Assembly: GCA_947561715.1 (NCBI GenBank)
Contig: OX387202.1
Span: 10,987,001-11,051,000, forward strand
Direction: 5' to 3'
From: Ascidia mentula
Lineage: Eukaryota > Chordata > Ascidiacea > Phlebobranchia > Ascidiidae
DNA: 64,000 nucleotides
Positions 19,200 through 31,775 of the stretch are shown one piece after another. Each line of letters begins with the position of its first letter. Position 1 is the first letter of the stretch. Made by a program: the position numbers and the translations under genes. The notes beneath the pieces are model-generated. The model ran no database searches. It was given only the letters and a program-made list of their open reading frames with translations, and was not told where the DNA came from.

Positions 19200-20100
19200 A
19201 ACATAACACACGTTCATTTTTTCATGTTTATGTGTCACAGTTTAAACATTTCAAATTCGCACTCAGCAAAATTTTTTGTAAGGTGCAGAATATTAAAAAG
19301 GTGCACTCTAGACCGAGGTTCCAGTCTCGGGTCTGCATAGGAGGTCTGTGAAGATATGGCAGGAAATCAAACTTATGTTGTGTAAAATTGCTGCAGTGAT
19401 TTGGGAGCTTTGCAGTTGTTACTCAATTTAGTCAATTATTATTTTGCAAACTTACAGTCTGTCGAGTTGCTGCTAATAAGATCTGCCGTTCTGCATATGC
19501 AAAAAAAAATTATAAATATGCCGGAGAAAAACATATTCACAAATTCACATCAAGTTCCGCAGCAAAGAGTTTCCTGCTCCTGACAAACACTTACCATATT
19601 TTTCAGCGCGATATCTTTCCAAAGCCGTCCTTAGGTCAAGTGTTCGATCAAGAGTTTCGAGAAACACTTTGTGGTTATTTATTATACGAACATGGAATCG
19701 GGGAAAATTTTAACTTTTCTTTCTTCAACTCATGTTATCGCTGAAAAACTCTCCGCAGGGGAATAACCGCAATTTTTAACTTCGAAACAATTATTATTTT
19801 AATTTTGATCAAAATTTAATTGTTAAAATTTTGAATGGAATTATCTATATTTATTTTATCTGAAATTCCACAATTATTTGAATCTACAAAGTTAATTTAT
19901 TGCACGCTCCAATGGTTTTGAGAGCACCATCCCTATTTTTAGTGTTAGTTGTATATGCACTCTGTATTTAATCTGTATTAAACACTATGGGACCCGTATC
20001 AGTATTAAATCTCCCATATCATGTTTTGAGGTTTTGTTATGTTTCGCCCGTTTAGTTGCCTGCCTACCTCAGCGCTTTCTTGGTTGCAACTCTTTCTCAA
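19200..20100. other. No gene seen
   Basis: AT-rich sequence with a TTTTGATCAAAATTTAATTG-like palindromic patch near 19800. No exon with convincing splice sites and recognisable protein was found. Confidence 0.4.
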
Positions 20101-20106
20101 CTTGCA

Positions 20107-20135
20107 CTAATGATGGACGCAGTCGTGTTCGAAAC
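20107..20135 (+). ncRNA. Degenerate hammerhead-like core
   Basis: CTAATGA (core base changed from CTGATGA) followed by a weak stem II and GAAAC at 20131-20135. Flanking bases (ACGTTTGCAC, then AGCAGCATATTAGCTTTGG) match the 37.4-kb copy, so it belongs to the same Penelope-derived repeat family. Confidence 0.45.
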
Positions 20136-20139
20136 GTTT

Positions 20140-21100
20140 GCACATAATGTATAGCAGCATATTAGCTTTGGATTTCTTGTTTAATGTTTTGAGGCTTTTC
20201 AGCATTAATACACATACTGAGTAACTTTCGTTTTTGCCTAAGAATGTAAATTCGGCTTGTCATACTTCGAAACATTTTAATATTTTGTTTAAACTTTTGA
20301 AACTGCTTTCTAATCTTTTACATTTACACCCAGTCTTTCTGACGCCATCGCTAGTTATCTCACTTGCGTTACGTCTTTCAACTTGCGCTACTTATTCTAA
20401 GTCTCCTTTGGATCACAGAGATCGCAGTTTGGTCTTAGAGTCCATGCCTTTGGTCTTAGAACTTAGTTAGATCCAAGAACTAAACACTGATGACGATACC
20501 TACCAACATGATGTCAGACCGAGACTTTCTTGGCAGACTTGCTGATGGGTCGCGAAGGTGGGAACACTTTTCAAAAACATTTCCTGTGGCTTATGACCTA
20601 TGAAGGCACACTAGTACTAAATATTCGAAGAAAAAAAACAATAATTGCAGCTGCATTTGACAAATCACTGCAAGGATCTGAAAGGCCTTTAGGAGGATCT
20701 TATGCCCTATAGGATAGCAGAAATAGCTCCCAGGGAGCAACCAAAGCAATTTTCCGGCAAAAAAATGTTTGCCATAGCGTAGAAAAGGCTTGGGGACAAC
20801 ATTAAATTGCAAATTGCATGAGGTTTTTGTGATTTACTTTTTCACAAAACCAATCGACACTTTTGAAGCCTTTTTAACCAAAATACTATTTTTGACCCGA
20901 TTGCGGTCCTAACTCGACAAGTCAAATCAAGGTATCTGTAATTCAATTTTTATCAAAATTTCCTTGAACAATTCTACAAAACTTCACTCTCTCCATGCCA
21001 TCCACTTTGGTTATTACACAAGAGTGTAACAGGTCTAACCTTGGGAGGTGACAAGAAAATGATTTGTAAACGAAAGCCAAAGCTAGCATGCTACTCATGC
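20140..21100. other. No gene seen
   Basis: Two open frames of 60-78 codons here show no family features or splice context. Nothing else noted. Confidence 0.4.
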
Positions 21101-21110
21101 CGAAGCAAAC

Positions 21111-21139
21111 GTTTCAAACACCACTGTGTTCATCATCAG
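21111..21139 (-). ncRNA. Hammerhead-like core with paired stem II
   Basis: Minus strand: CTGATGA (21139-21133), stem II with AACAC paired to GTGTT around AGTG, then GAAAC (21115-21111). All core bases are present. It is part of a Penelope-type repeat at about 21070-21300. Confidence 0.6.
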
Positions 21140-21299
21140 TGTCAAGTAAGAATGAGTTGCAGCAAGGTGTGCGCAGAGGGAGGCAGGTAACTGAACAGAC
21201 AAAAACAACAACACAAATGAAACACGTGACAGAAGCCACTCGAAGGCCCACGGCCGTGACGTCATCATTTGGGCTGCAATGAGGACCTGGGTGTTGACA

Positions 21300-22186
21300 A
21301 GAAACCTTGTTACACAATTTACCCTCACATAAAACCTTTCCCATAAGTCGGTGAAATGGCGCCGCGATATTCGCGCATTTCTGTAAATATTTGCGGTGAA
21401 TTGGCGTGAATATACATTTTCAGGGTTTATCAGAGAAAGCCAAATGAACGGAATCAAATTTACTGACCTCCTCGAATCAGAAATCAACTGTCAAATCCGA
21501 AGGATCAATGTTTATATTTACATGGATTATCAACATAAAGCATGGAAATGGTTGCATGCGATATAATTCTATGGAAGAAGTGGCATCCGAAACACACAAA
21601 ATGTAATAATAAGTAGTGTCGACGTCATATTTGCAATTATTATGTTGTGTTTTTCTGGCATCAACCGTTTTATTATTAACGTCGGATAATAATCACGCTG
21701 TAAACCAAGTTAAACTCATTTACGGCGAACGTGCTATTCGTTCGTTGACACTTCCAGCAACAAGCCGCCTTTTCAAATATGTCACAGGGTAATCCGAACT
21801 CAAATAACCCGGTATGCATTTTCTATATATGCCACATGTCTTTTGCGTAAAAAAGATACGAAGGGACAGAGGACAAAGGACATATAGGACAGAAACTTTT
21901 TGTACGCGTGGTTTGTAACGTGTTATTGTTAATCCTCAGGCGCTTGTTTATTATGTAATAAACTGATCGATTGACTTTGGGTTTGATGGCAGACTTTTTA
22001 TCAGGAGTCAGATATACGGCAGTGTTATTATTTGTGTAGACGTTTTAAGTAACGCCCTACAAATACCATGATAATAACAAAAATGCGAAAATTGAGGAAA
22101 TGCATTTCATCTTTTTCTAAACAACTCGATTTACTTCGTTAGTAAAACAGAAATATAATCAGACACGTTGTATCATTATTACTCAC
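21300..22186. other. Gap downstream of FReD gene 2
   Basis: A possible acceptor TTTACAG near 21386 on the minus strand is followed by a Cys-containing stretch, but it lacks the AWW signature of a terminal fibrinogen exon. Otherwise nothing. Confidence 0.3.
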
Positions 22187-23897
22187 GTATCATGGTCTCT
22201 GTTGCGAGTTGAAAATCCTATCCCGTTATTAGTTTGGGACCCAGTCATGGAACTTGATATATTCCCCGAATATCCGGATATAGTAATTGTGTAAGAACTT
22301 CCTTCATCGCCAATGCTGAAAGTATTGAAAACAATATTGTCATAATGTTTAATTTAATGCAAAGTAATTTAAATAACAACGGATAATTTGGTGTTTTAAA
22401 TCAATCCGCTTGCATTGCCTTGTTACTCATGGAAATGATTGTTAAAAATAAAACACTTTATGACGTAATAAACGACATGTGTCATACATTGTGTTGTGTT
22501 GTGTGGAATAATTATTTGTCAACTAAGCAATAAACACAGAGTGGGATTAGAAGTTTTGAGAAGGAAACCCAGATATTTTCAACTTTAAGTTCACAAACGA
22601 CTGGAGGTCCATTTTTAAGCAACCTTAAACCTGCTCCATTTAAATAAGATGTCAATCAAGCATACGATGCTGACATTGCAAGATGTATTTGGAATATCTT
22701 ACAGGAGAAGCGAAAGTTAGATGAGTTTTTGCCGAGACTATTCTGTAACCCACATTTAACTATGTTGTTTGTCACAGAGGTTCTTAATATTTCTGATTCT
22801 TCGTCACTGGCAGGGTACGTGTGCCTCAGTTAAACGTTCATTTAAGGCGATTGTAAAGAGGCTTTAATGTAGCTGAAGAACAAAGCGGATAAATCTAACT
22901 TTCCAGTCAGGATGCAACGTTTTGGCAAAGGTCAGTACTTTGCACTCAAGATTTTACCACAAGGAGTTGGGCAACAACGACCGCATAAATCAGAAGATTT
23001 GGAATCAAGGGAAAGAAAATTTTCACACCCAAATCCTCTAAGCGCAAAAAGGTGGCGTTCGACCCAATCCTAACCCCACTGAGCTCGGTTCCGGCAATCC
23101 GCGATCAAGCGATCGCGCAAACCTCAAGAGCGGTGATGTGGGGTCTTTACGAGTTGATTACCATCCCTATGTGTGTGCGGTATCTAAACCTTTTGTTTCA
23201 TAATTATTCCGAACAGAGTAAATGCATTGCAACACAGCAAAAATATTCTGTGTTGCTTCAAACTTTTTTGGAAATTGAAATGTGATGAAGGGGGGTATTC
23301 CCCTAATGTATTTTAAGATTTTGTTAGTTATGACGACATGACAGCATCGGGTAAATTATCGTTGGAACAATGGCATTCAATTGAAAACGTTAAATACGTC
23401 ATAGTCTTACCTATACTCGGCAAAACCTTCACCCCCGGAAAAATCCTGAAGATCAACACGAAGGCGACATCTAGTGGACGCACTGGTGATTTGATGCAGT
23501 TTCTCCAAACCTGATAAAATTTGTTGGTTGTAATAATATTGCTGAAAACACTGGAATTTAAATTGGATCAACTGATGCAGTTATATTGACTCTAGGATTG
23601 TTACGTAGCGTACTTGAAACGTTTTGCTTGGTTAGCCTGTATATTTAACTGGGTGTGCGCAAGTTATAACACTCAGTAAATGTTCAGTAGATGCAATAAA
23701 TTTAAAACCAACTATTATTCAAAATTTAACAGCAGTTGTACTAAGTTTTGTTTAAACTTGTAAGACGTTTAGTAAAGGATTGCTTTATTAAAATACAAAC
23801 CCATCCAAAATTCTGTTGATAGATTCCCAAACCCGTTCTTGTAATCCACCCAATCTCTATCGAAACTCACAGATCCATCATAACGACGCTGGAACAC
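22187..23897 (-). pseudogene. Fibrinogen-domain gene 2, three internal exons
   Basis: Minus-strand exons 23897-23801, 23510-23411 and 22315-22187, joined in frame (phases 1 and 2) with GT-AG introns. They encode [16 protein letters not shown], then EKLHQITSAS and LRVDLQDFSGGEGFAEY, then GDEGSSYTITISGYSG and GFSTRNRDHD. This is the order of a fibrinogen C-terminal domain. The first FReD exon (with CEDGW) is missing upstream, where unrelated repeat sequence lies. The last exon, with the conserved Cys and AWW segment, is not found downstream, where a Penelope-type repeat sits. The first exon is nearly identical to 1562-1658, so the two genes are recent duplicates. Confidence 0.75.
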
Positions 23898-24351
23898 CTG
23901 GTATTGATCATAACCAAGGTTATTTTCTGAGTAATGGCGTTATATGAAAGGTTGAATCTGGTTAGTATCTCGTTTTTAGTTACCACTTTCGCGGTGCGGG
24001 GCCAATGGTATTGCTGGTTGACCTTATTGTATGTCTTGAAAATAACTTCTGTTTCTATTTCAAAATCTTCGCAAGGCACTCTGAGGGACTGGACGGTGCA
24101 ACATTCTTCATTTCCGAATGTGTTTACAATTTCTACTAAATTGCGGGAAATAAAAGGAATTTCTTTGAGGTTTCTGTCTAGGCGTAGCACCGGTTGGGAA
24201 ACACTGGTCTAGGCGAAATACATTTACGTTACGTTTTCTCGTGTTAGAGCTGACGTTGACAGGTTTTCGGTGGCAGAATATGGTATTCGGTTATTTGTTG
24301 TTTAGACATGGATATGTTTCTTACACCTAGCATTGCGAACATTAGCATGCA

Positions 24352-25200
24352 TAGTGATGTTTCCAGTTCCAAATTATCCGGCCCGGCCGGATCCGGATAG
24401 TTGTCAATCAAATCCGGCCGGATAGTTTGGATCCGGCAGTTTGTTAGCACCGATTCGTGTATTTTATCGGTATGGCAAAAATGTTTGATTGCCAAACAGA
24501 ATGCTATGTTAAGGTTAGCTTATCACGAGTGGAACAAATTAGGGATGCACCGAAAGTTCGGTTTGCCGAATTTAATCGGCCGAAACTAAGGCTTTTATAA
24601 TTTTTCGGTTTCGGCCGAATATTTTTGCAAAGTTTGGCCGAAACCGAAACTTTTTTACTGCATGCAACAATGATACGCAAAGTTTAGTATAGATTCGAAT
24701 CATTGTTCAAACTATACGATTGTGTTCGTTTCATTTGTTGTATTGTCACCGAAATGATGAAAATCAACTTTAAGCAGTTACAGCAGTCGAGGCTACAGCA
24801 GTCGAGGTTATTCTTTAAATGCCAATAAAAGGCTAGATCCAATCCAGCCCATGTTTAGTTTAAATTTATTGCGTTTGAAGAGATGAATACCAAAATTAGT
24901 TTCGGTTTATTCGGCATCTTTTGCCGAATATTCAGTTTCGGCCGAATAAAAAAAATGCTGTTTCGTGCATCACTAGAACAAATAAACGTAGGCATTTATT
25001 AAACAAGTCACGAAAAACCCCAATAACAAACAACAGAAAAATCGGAAGTCGTCGAGTATCACAGACTGGGTCCCAAAAACGAGTAATTTGCGAAATGTTT
25101 GTCCGTTTTTAGGACAAAAATGCTTTCCCAACTATCCGGTAAACATTAAGTGTATTATCCGGCCGGGTCCGGGCACCCGTATCCGTCGCAAGACATCACT
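24352..25200. mobile_element. hAT-like element (outer)
   Basis: Flanked by a perfect 8-bp duplication AGCATGCA (24344-24351 and 25201-25208). Ends TAGTGATGT and ACATCACT are inverted, and subterminal stretches rich in ATCCGGCCGG occur at both sides. No transposase frame is present. Without the element nested inside it, it is about 405 bp, a MITE-sized hAT derivative. Confidence 0.82.
24540..24975. mobile_element. hAT-like MITE nested in the outer element
   Basis: 436 bp with inverted ends TAGGGATGCACCGAAA and TTTCGTGCATCACTA, and repeated TTTCGGCCGAA units inside both ends. It is flanked by a perfect 8-bp duplication GAACAAAT (24532-24539 and 24976-24983). Eight-base duplications and TAGGG-type ends fit the hAT superfamily. 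Non-coding. Confidence 0.9.
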
Positions 25201-25889
25201 AGCATGCAACCAAAACCCAGTACATTTGTGCTGTATTGCTGCTTTCCATGTTACAATCTCTCTATGTTACATCACAATGGAAGTGTTACGTCACCCTTAA
25301 TGTGATTTGTAAGATGTTCAAGCGTTCATACTAACGTTATCATGTGTAAATTTTTGGGTCAGTAAATTCATAACAATGTTTTTTTAAGCGAACCTTGTTA
25401 AATTTGACATCATTAGTTTCATTATCAAGGGGCGACATTTACGATTTGCTTATATTGACAAAGATTTGGAAAGCTAGCAAAGATTCCTGATGTGTAATAC
25501 AAACACTTCATTCTAGAATGTGAATTTTCTGTAACAGTAGCCGATGAGTTAAAAAAGTGCGCTCTTGAATTTAAAAGTAAACAAAATGACGCTCGGAGCG
25601 AAAAGATTTAGAAAGTGTAGGAGGCGCAAATTTTGTGTCACCAGTGAATATCGTGGTTTTGTTGCCCCATGGGTGGTGAGAACGTTTGCAATGGGTTAAT
25701 ACCGGGGTTGGAAGTTAGTAAAACTGAAAGATGAGATTGTAATTTGCATTCTAGATGAGATATATCAGCATTCTAGGCGAAATATATTAACGTTAAATTT
25801 TCTCGTCTTGTTTAAGAGCTGTCGTTGACAGGTTTTCGAGGGCAGAATATCGTACTCGATTATTTGTTGTTTTGGGGAACATAGGCGTA

Positions 25890-27030
25890 AAATAAATGTC
25901 ATGACACAGGTACTGTTTGAACAGAACATAAATACTCTAAGAGTTGCGTACAAGATTTGCTGGCTTGGCATGTTACAGCAATGAGTAATTCTGGAAGTGC
26001 GTTGGTGATCCGGTTCTGCGTTTCCCTGCAGCCCACGTCCTCCTCATTCGTGGCATCCTGGATAGTAGTGAGTAAATGGGATGATTGATCTGGAAGTAAA
26101 TTTTTGTGTACAGGTTATTAGCTCTTTGTCCACGGGGTAGAATCTTAACTTTGAGGAAAGAAGTTGGCGTATATTTGAATTTCCTGAAATACTCATCTTG
26201 AAAATTTTGCTGAATCGCTAGATTGTTCGGGGTTGCTGAGACCATAAAAGTGTCCTGGTAACTCTAAAGCTTTACCACAAAGCATATCGTTGGCCGAGAC
26301 TTGGAGGTCTTCATTGGTGCTAGGCGTATGGAGAGTAGGGCCAAAGGAAGTTGAAAATACCAATCAGGGTTTGGTACATATTGTATAAGGGACACATTTT
26401 AAGTTTATTTTTGCTCAAGGTTGGTGGTAAACATGATACGTTATTCACTGCGACTTATTAGGTTGTGATTACTTTCTCATCAAGATATTATCAGGATAGA
26501 TTTCGCAAGAAACAGCAATCGTTTGTTATTCCACAATGATTGCGCAATACTGCGACGGTTATGACGTCACAATTCGTATAGATCCCATGAGTTACCGTTA
26601 CACACGCAATAGAGCAATAAAAACTATTACGAACCACTTCGTTACAAATACATGATAATTATGCATCAAACGCAAACTTAAGTTTTGCTGTGTGGTTGCA
26701 TCATGAGCTGTAGCTGACATATCAACTTCACTGCTAGTTTTCTAAAAGATTAGGTTTGTTGTTTAACACACAGCGGCCGACAACATTTCATGTTTTTTCA
26801 TTTGGGGAAACTTGATACTTTAGTAGAAGTTGAGTGGCAGGTATTTTTTAAAACCTTTTCATGGCTTGTTTATGTATTGTGAATATTCCGAACAATTAAA
26901 AACCTTTACCTACGATGGAGAATGTGTTTAGTAAGATCGAAACCCAAAGTTCGTTATACTTAATTATTTGTTGTTTGATTGCGTAAAGCATACGTCGTCG
27001 TTTGGTAAAGTAGAGTCATCTGAACAGAAC
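25890..27030. other. No gene seen
   Basis: AT-rich sequence before the KY-like array. No splice-supported exon or repeat signature was identified. Confidence 0.4.
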
Positions 27031-27210
27031 ATGTCCCAAGAAAACTTGCAATCAGACAACTAAGGTGGAGTTATTATTCCTGACAGAAGAAGTGGTAAGA
27101 ACTGTTGATGTAAATTTTAATTATCTTTCATAAGTTTTCGAATAAACTATACATACGTACATACATGGCAGTAAGGCTTATAATGACTGCAAAAGTTTTT
27201 AGTGAAAGCT

Positions 27211-29597
27211 ATGTCGGGATTTTTTGACCAACAAATTGCACTTGTCAGTGATCAAGTTGAAAGGTATGTTGAGTAACTCACCCAAATTGAATGAAATATC
27301 TTTTAGGTCGGTTTTTATTGATTTATTTTCAGTGTTTATGTTGTGTTTTCAGGGATCGTGAAATTAGACTGGACAACCAACAAATTAGACAAAAACATCT
27401 AAATGAAAGATTGAGATCAAGACAAGAGGCAATATTTTCTTACCTTTGTATACATCGTAAACTGATCATCAAACCGTATTTTTTTAGAATTTCAGTTCTG
27501 CTGAACCTATGGAAGAAATAGTAAACTGTCAAAACGAGAAAGTGCTCATTCCCAAACTGGGCCAAGAGCCACCACCGGTACCACCTAAAACAACAAAAGA
27601 CACTTTGTATAGGTGATGATACGTATTCGTCTGTGGATTGAAATAAAATTATAATACGACTGGGCAACCCATCACCCTCAAATGCAATCCGTTGCGTTCC
27701 TTACGTCAGAGCGTGATTCTATGTGAGAAAATAACCATTGGATGATGGGCGATTCACTCGAAAACCACTCGGGTTTAATCGTTGTTAATACCATTATAAC
27801 TTCTACATGTATAATTTAGTTAAGTTTAACTATGTCTATTGCGCTATAAACATAATTTACTACGTTTTGTAATTGGTATTCAGTGAGCGAGGAATCACCG
27901 ATTTATTTGATGACTTGGAGCAATTCGCTATCAACATGGATTCAGAAAATGATCACTTTTTCACTTTTCCAATTTTAATGAAGCAACTTTTTATTTGGAA
28001 ACTAACTGACCTTGAGAAGGTTGTGTTGTAATTTGCTTTAATCAAGGTCTAATGTAAGTTTGTTAGGTTAGAATCTTGTTCGATTGGATCAGTTCACAAG
28101 ACCTAAATGCGATCATATTTCCTGACCAACTGATTCCAAACTCTCCTTTGGATCAGTTAAAAGCAATCAAGGAAAGAACTTCGAACTACCCGATGGTGTT
28201 TCAACGATTGTGTCGGTAATTATTCTATGTTTGAAATACAGCAATATTACATAGGTTATGTATATATCAGGAGGGGTAGAATAACTTGTCCGTCACCATG
28301 TATGGTTTAATTTGCGAACAAAATTAATTTATGCGTTTTTAAGTGCTGCTGGAATCCATTGTAAAGTTATAGAAGGTTTCAAAAAAGGGACTCTTGGCTA
28401 CTTTCCTGATCATTCATTTTCTGCCAATCCTCATCGTTTCCGTGGAACGTGGAATGCTGTTCTTATCAACAATGAGTGGAGGTTCATTGACACCAAATGG
28501 GGCGCTAGAGAATTTGATGGTAAACTGTTATAAATCACCAAAATCTTTACAAAGGCAATGTTTTTAGTAACAAAACGAGAAACGGTATACTGTTCTGATG
28601 AGTTTTGGTTTCTCACTGATCCAGACAAGTTTATCTCAAGCCATTATCCAGATGAATCCGCTTGGCAACTTTTACATCAACCTATAACACTTGCCCACTT
28701 TGAGGTTTGCAAATATTTGTCATATGTTGTTCCTAATGTAATTAGAGTAAAATCGGACAAAGAAAACAAGAATGAGATATGCTTGGTGGTGCAAAAATGT
28801 AGCATTAAAACGTGTGAAAAATATCGTTCACATCGAGCAAAACTAAAACCAAATTATTACGACCGTAGCGCTTTCTCGCCAAAATAAGAAAACACCGCCT
28901 GAACGTTTCTGGCACTTTTTAAACCACCGTATCAGCGCGTCACGCTTTATTAAATTTTAAAGACGCTTAAAACTCTCATTTCCTAATGCAAATCGCTATC
29001 AGCAAACACATTTAATGTTTAAGTATTTCTTTAACAAACTTTTGTAAAATGACAGGTTTATCATATTTAAATAAAAGTGGTTATTTTACATAACATTAAG
29101 AAGTAAATATAAACCATTCATTCAGTTTGTGAAACACCTAATTAACCAATACGAAGCACTTATTATCATTTCAACACCTTTATTAATAGGCGTCAGTTTT
29201 GAAAAAAAAGATGTTTTACTTAAACTTGAACTTTCATCCCATCAAAATGTAATGATAAGAACAGACGAGAGTGGATTTGTGAGGGTGACGTTAAAAAACA
29301 CAACTGCAAGAAATGATATTGAATTATCATCGAGTCTCGAAGAAAACTTGAAAACAAGTTGCAGGAAGAAGTGAAGAAATCTGTTAAAGTTTACAAATTC
29401 TCGGACGAATTTGTAAGAGATTTTTGAAACAAAATGACTTTTTAACTTTTGCTCACATTTATTCATAGATATTTAAGAATCGTCTTCCCCTTCCTGGACA
29501 ATACATTTTAACCTTATATGGTGGTTTTTCGGTTGACGTTTTCGGCGAAAGCGTTTGTGAATACCAAGTAGACGGTTCAATGATGGAAACAATGTAA
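27211..29597 (+). pseudogene. KY/hillarin-like unit A, exon 8 frameshifted
   Basis: Nine exons: 27211-27263, 27353-27428, 27488-27612, 27884-28019, 28067-28215, 28344-28519, 28568-28704, 29190-29412 and 29469-29597. Exons 1-7 are in frame: charged helix (REIRLDNQQIRQKHLNERL), Pro-rich EPPPVPP, helical domain ending LFIWKLTDLEK, transglutaminase-like core (FQRLCRAAGIHCKVI, GTWNAVLINNEWRFIDTKWGA), then EFWFLTDPDKF. Exon 8 is 223 nt against 228 in units D and E, with 4-nt and 1-nt losses, so the C-terminal beta domain is out of frame. The intron 2 donor is GC (GAG|GCAATA). An upstream copy of the first small exon near 27031 has an in-frame stop. Confidence 0.8.
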
Positions 29598-31775
29598 ATG
29601 TTCTTCATTCAGTTACAAAACAACACATGTATCGATGAATCAACCAAAACCGTGAATCAGTATGAGAACAATTAGTCTGGCCCATATAGCACCAAACATT
29701 TTTATTTTGCACGCAAAGTTATAACGCACATAAACAATGGACGTGATACACAAAATACCGTCTGCCGTTGGATCGCGGCCTATGTCATTGTTACACTTGG
29801 TATGTAGGGTTTTGTAAATAACTCGAAGTGTTTCTGAGATATTTAACAGTGTCTCGATGGCCTGAGCGGTTATTGAGTCTCTTCGATTGTTAAATCTGCT
29901 TCTGCCTCGTTCTCACCAGCAAACCGCTGATTCCAAATAACCAGTTTATTATCAGGCTATGGGAATAAATCCCAAGCCGGCGAATAGCTTGTAGAGTCTC
30001 AGTAATATTAGCAGTGTAACAGTAATACGATAAAACAAGTAGAATCGAATGGAATCAAATAGAATCAAGTAGAATCAAATAGAATAGAATTTACCGGACT
30101 CAACTGGGCTCTTTAACGCTCTCCATTATGAGAGCTGATTGGTCAATAATGTCACGTGATATCATGAGTAATATATTGCAGGAACATAAAATACAGTACA
30201 CATCAAGATTATCTGTGGGAGCGGATATAGATGATTCACGCGTGCTGTACTAGCAGTCGCTTGTTCACACATTCTGTTGCACACTAGCTGAAGGAGTTGA
30301 TCTTCCTTGTATTATTTTACTCGAGAATATTCGATGGCTAAATCATTTGGGTCACATTATGGGATTATGCATTACATGTGCAAAGCTGCGCGCAAAACAT
30401 TACGCAATTCAAGCACTGGTTTCTGTGACGTATGTTACAGTTTCATTGCATGCACTGTAATATATTCTTTATTATTGTCAAATTCCAGCAATATTTTTTT
30501 CGACTACCTTTAGGATTTCTTCCTAATTTTCCTTGTTAAATTACGTGATTCGAGCAGTTTCTGTCTGTCTTGTATTGGTTGTATTTTGACATATATATAT
30601 CTTGAAGTGCGTATAAAGATAAGTTTTACCCGTAATTGTTTAACATTTATCCTCCTGGTGTCGCTGTAATAATGATGACACGTGTTTGCCTGTATATACT
30701 GAAATATCTTTGTATTCACGGAAGACTTGTTTTGTTTAGTTGGAATGTATGTTATCGCTATGATAAGCAACTGCTATTTTATCGGGAAAGCCAACTATTA
30801 GATGGTTTGGGTTGTTTTCCCATAAGCACCATTGAACTATTTATTTGGATTTATCTACTTAACAAATATTGTTACCATATGTCTGATTTCTGTACAATCA
30901 GAAATTTCAGACACAATAAGGCAACGTCCCATAGGCAATTGGTAAACATTACCGTTTGTTATAAAACCATGTCTGTGTTTACATATTAATTGTTGATCGA
31001 ATGGTAAGTTTGTTTTAGTCACTTGAACGTTTGCTGCGGCACTCAAGTTTGGTTTGCCGAAAGCCTAGCGTGGCGCAAGAATACTACGAATTTGGTTAAA
31101 GATTGACACGACCTTTGTCCATACGATTGCAAGCAGTAGTGCCGCCAGGTTACTAAAACGCAGCAAAAGTTCACAGTTAATTTATCAGGTAAACGAAGGT
31201 CTAGTAAAGATAAGAGTTAGCAATATTATTTTTATCTTGGCAATCTAACCATATTTACGACAGTTTGTCAATTGCCTACTGTAATAAAATCTCAGCACGT
31301 ATGACGTCACTGAAGTATTGTGTCAATCTGTTCTGTCTTAGTTTGCTACTGAATGTAGTTTGTTAGTATCTGTACATGTTCGACTTTATTCAGAATTACG
31401 ATTCATTACTCATACACTTCCTGTGCTTTCCAAAACATTCGATAGTTAAATACGCACAATGTTAAGTTTAATTAGTTTAACGTAGAGTTTCCTAAATGGT
31501 GCGACTTTCACCTGTCGTATTGATAAAAACTAATTTTCATAAAAAGCGCATTCGTCTCCAAAAAAGTCAACACTAAAGACGGTCAAGTATTTGAGATGGG
31601 TCGTCATAATAGTTTGTAACACATATGAGTGCGTACATTGCATAACGCGTAGGCTCATTTGTAATTGTTATGCAAAAGCAGGGTTTCGGTTTTTGTTGTA
31701 ACGAAGTTAAATTAAAAATAAAATTTTTTATATTAGAAACAACATTTGCAATTTGGGAAAGTTACTTGCATCAAA
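29598..31775. repeat. Duplicated spacer A-B (paralogous to 49450-50797)
   Basis: The spacer after unit A is nearly identical to that after unit E (for example ATGTTCTTCATTCAGTTAC and TTTCATTGCATGCACTG in both). It holds no gene. It also carries an extra segment at about 29811-30441 that is absent from the other copy. Confidence 0.85.
29811..30441. mobile_element. About 630-bp insertion absent from the paralogous spacer
   Basis: At 49661 the sequence runs directly from ATGTAGG into GTTTCATTGC; here about 630 extra bases intervene. The insert holds TGGCCTGAGCGGTTATTGAG, like the A-box end of a Leu/Ser-type tRNA, and an array of GAATCAAATA-type decamers (30041-30090), so a tRNA-derived SINE is possible. 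No clear duplication at the ends, only a shared GTTT. Confidence 0.6.

Larger units (their letters stand above)
24210..25880. repeat. Dispersed repeat pair
   Basis: A segment near 24210-24310 (CTAGGCGAAAT..., GTTGACAGGTTTTCGG, TTATTTGTTGTTT) recurs in the same orientation at about 25770-25880. The family is unknown. A minus-strand open frame at 23904-24190 between FReD exon and repeat looks like degraded transposon protein but is not identifiable. Confidence 0.6.

Noticed and set aside
21095..21487. 130-codon minus-strand frame
   Set aside because: Covers a Penelope-type repeat with a hammerhead-like core; the reading shows no domain.
23040..23300. 77-codon plus-strand frame
   Set aside because: No family features and next to repeats; not supported as a gene.
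29852..29940. tRNA-Leu/Ser-like start TGGCCTGAGCGGTTA considered as a tRNA gene
   Set aside because: No matching B box or acceptor stem was found; more likely part of the inserted repeat.
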